Part shown: one piece after another, positions 63,022 to 64,000 of the stretch
How the letters are laid out: every line of letters begins with the position of its first letter
Numbering within the stretch: position 1 is the stretch's first letter
From: Microbacterium pullorum
GTDB lineage: Bacteria > Actinomycetota > Actinomycetes > Actinomycetales > Microbacteriaceae
Direction of reading: 5' to 3'
Assembly: GCF_014836535.1 (NCBI RefSeq)
Contig: NZ_JACSQP010000007.1
Span: 51,994 to 115,993, forward strand
DNA: 64,000 nucleotides
The notes under the pieces: generated by a model
Database searches by the model: none
What the model was told of the DNA's origin: nothing
Seen by the model: only the letters and a program-made list of their open reading frames with translations
Position numbers and translations under genes: made by a program

Positions 63022-63966
63022 ATGCTTGGTGCGCCGCTTCCCGAGTTGCTCCCGTCTGCGTTCACCGCGGCGGATGCCGCAGCCGCCGGCGTCGCGCGTT
63101 CGAGGCTCCGGGCAGCGGACCTCGGGCATCCTTTCCACGGCATCTATGTCGTCACTGACGCGCGCTCGCCGGTGCTGCGGCCCGAGGACGAGATCATCGA
63201 CCGCGCCGCCATCGCGAACCTGCGGCTGGGTGACGGTGCGTTCTTCTCGCACCTGACGGCGGCCGTCCTCTGGGGCGTGCCGCTCCCTCCCGGACCGCTC
63301 CTGATGCACGACGACCTCGATGTCGGAGTGCTGCACCCCGCACGTCCGCCGAGAGGGCGCGGGGTGCGCGGTCACCGCGTGCAGCCTGAGCACGTGCGGC
63401 TGACTCTCCACCCCGAGCATCGACTCCCGGTGCCGACCCCCGCCAGCACCTGGGCGATGCTCGGCCGGGTGCTCCGGCATCCCTATGATCTCGTGGCCGT
63501 CGCAGATGCCCTCGTCAGCGACCGCCGCTATGGAATGGCAGCGCCCCTCGCCACCCGCGCGCAACTGGAGGCCGCGGTCTTCACCAAGCGGCGTGTCGGT
63601 GTTTGCGCGCTGCGCGAGGCGCTGACGCAGGTGCAGCCGCGCGTTGCGTCCCGTACCGAGACGTGGACGCGGCTCGTGATCGTGGATGCCGGTCTGCCGG
63701 AGCCGCTGATCAACCACTGGGTGGTCGATGGTGACGGCCGGTGCATCGCGTGCGTGGATCTCGCCTATCCGCGATGGAAGGTCGCGGTCGAATACGAGGG
63801 CTCGCATCATCTCGTCGACGCGGCGCAGTGGGCGGCCGATATCCGGCGGTACGAGGGGCTCGCCGCCGAGGGGTGGTGTGTGATCCGCGTGACGAGTGAG
63901 GAACTGTTCCGGTATCCGGAACGCCTCGTGCTGCGCGTGCGCCGCGCGATCCGCGCCGCCGTCTGA
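63022..63966 (+). CDS. DUF559/AbiEi-like protein with an endonuclease-type C-terminal domain
   Basis: This protein has 314 residues. The N-terminal half resembles the AbiEi-like predicted antitoxin layout found in many Microbacteriaceae proteins (an HTH-like LRAADLGHPFHGIYVV segment and FFSHLTAAVLWGVPLP). The C-terminal ~90 residues look like a Vsr/DUF559 restriction-endonuclease fold: CVDLAYPRWKVAVEYEGSHH, then WAADIRRYEGLAAEGWCVIRVTSEEL. No partner toxin gene is visible before the window ends. The ATG at 63022 is the first sensible start; upstream is non-coding repeat sequence. Confidence 0.7.
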   Translation: MLGAPLPELLPSAFTAADAAAAGVARSRLRAADLGHPFHGIYVVTDARSPVLRPEDEIIDRAAIANLRLGDGAFFSHLTAAVLWGVPLPPGPLLMHDDLDVGVLHPARPPRGRGVRGHRVQPEHVRLTLHPEHRLPVPTPASTWAMLGRVLRHPYDLVAVADALVSDRRYGMAAPLATRAQLEAAVFTKRRVGVCALREALTQVQPRVASRTETWTRLVIVDAGLPEPLINHWVVDGDGRCIACVDLAYPRWKVAVEYEGSHHLVDAAQWAADIRRYEGLAAEGWCVIRVTSEELFRYPERLVLRVRRAIRAAV

Positions 63967-64000
63967 GCCCCGCCCCTCGCTGCCCGGCCCGCGCGCCGCC

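Overview
This window is high-GC actinobacterial chromosome, most likely Microbacterium or a close relative in the Microbacteriaceae. The support is the GTG/ATG starts with GTGA/ATGA stop-start overlaps, TANNNT -10 boxes a few bases before leaderless starts, a tilS-hpt-ftsH-folE-folP-folB-folK-DUF3180-PH-PH-DUF2520 run, a Glu-Asp-Phe tRNA cluster, and heavy use of the heptamer GGATGCC/GGCATCC. I infer the taxon from gene content and style, not from a database match.

Layout. 1-5.7 kb: the end of a DUF58 gene, then a transglutaminase-like membrane protein, an FHA protein and a Ser/Thr kinase, overlapping as one operon. 5.7-19.4 kb: ordinary chromosomal genes (resolvase-fold protein, CPA1 antiporter, UvrA-like ATPase, malate dehydrogenase, zinc metallopeptidase, proline iminopeptidase, aldehyde dehydrogenase, glutaredoxin, GT2-GtrA glycosyltransferase, EamA and CDF transporters). 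19.4-23.3 kb: a small, less GC-rich island holding an XRE-ImmA/IrrE regulator-protease, an unrecognised partner gene, a convergent zinc-ribbon protein, an IS21-like end remnant and a stray C-terminal piece of a glycyl-tRNA synthetase gene. 23.3-26.7 kb: three lipoprotein genes. 26.7-27.0 kb: tRNA-Phe, tRNA-Asp and tRNA-Glu. 27.2-39.1 kb: an M23 peptidase, pyrophosphatase, and the tilS/hpt/ftsH/folate/PH-domain/DUF2520 block. 39.1-56.9 kb: a divergent block of about 15 genes for peptide uptake and hydrolysis. 57-64 kb: lysS, a DUF4192 protein, cardiolipin synthase, a lipoprotein with an internal duplication, and a DUF559-like protein.

The most interesting system is the 39.1-56.9 kb divergon. 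The right arm encodes an M20 peptidase, a complete peptide ABC importer (binding protein, two permeases, one fused double ATPase), an LD-carboxypeptidase, two class A beta-lactamase-fold hydrolases and a C45-type acylase/acyltransferase. The left arm encodes a GNAT protein, a SIS-domain protein, an enolase-superfamily racemase/epimerase, a class IV aminotransferase, an M19 dipeptidase fused to a glutamine-amidotransferase domain, and a class C serine hydrolase. The set resembles the Bacillus dpp-ykf logic (import peptides, trim them with an LD-carboxypeptidase, epimerise). I infer that it salvages peptides containing D-amino acids, such as cell-wall peptides. It sits where related genomes usually have panC next to lysS.

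A second signal is a family of 57-58 bp imperfect palindromes: four copies at 11.6-12.05 kb, three at 58.66-58.93 kb and one at 62.84 kb. The two subfamilies show a compensating base-pair change in the stem, which points to a structured element.
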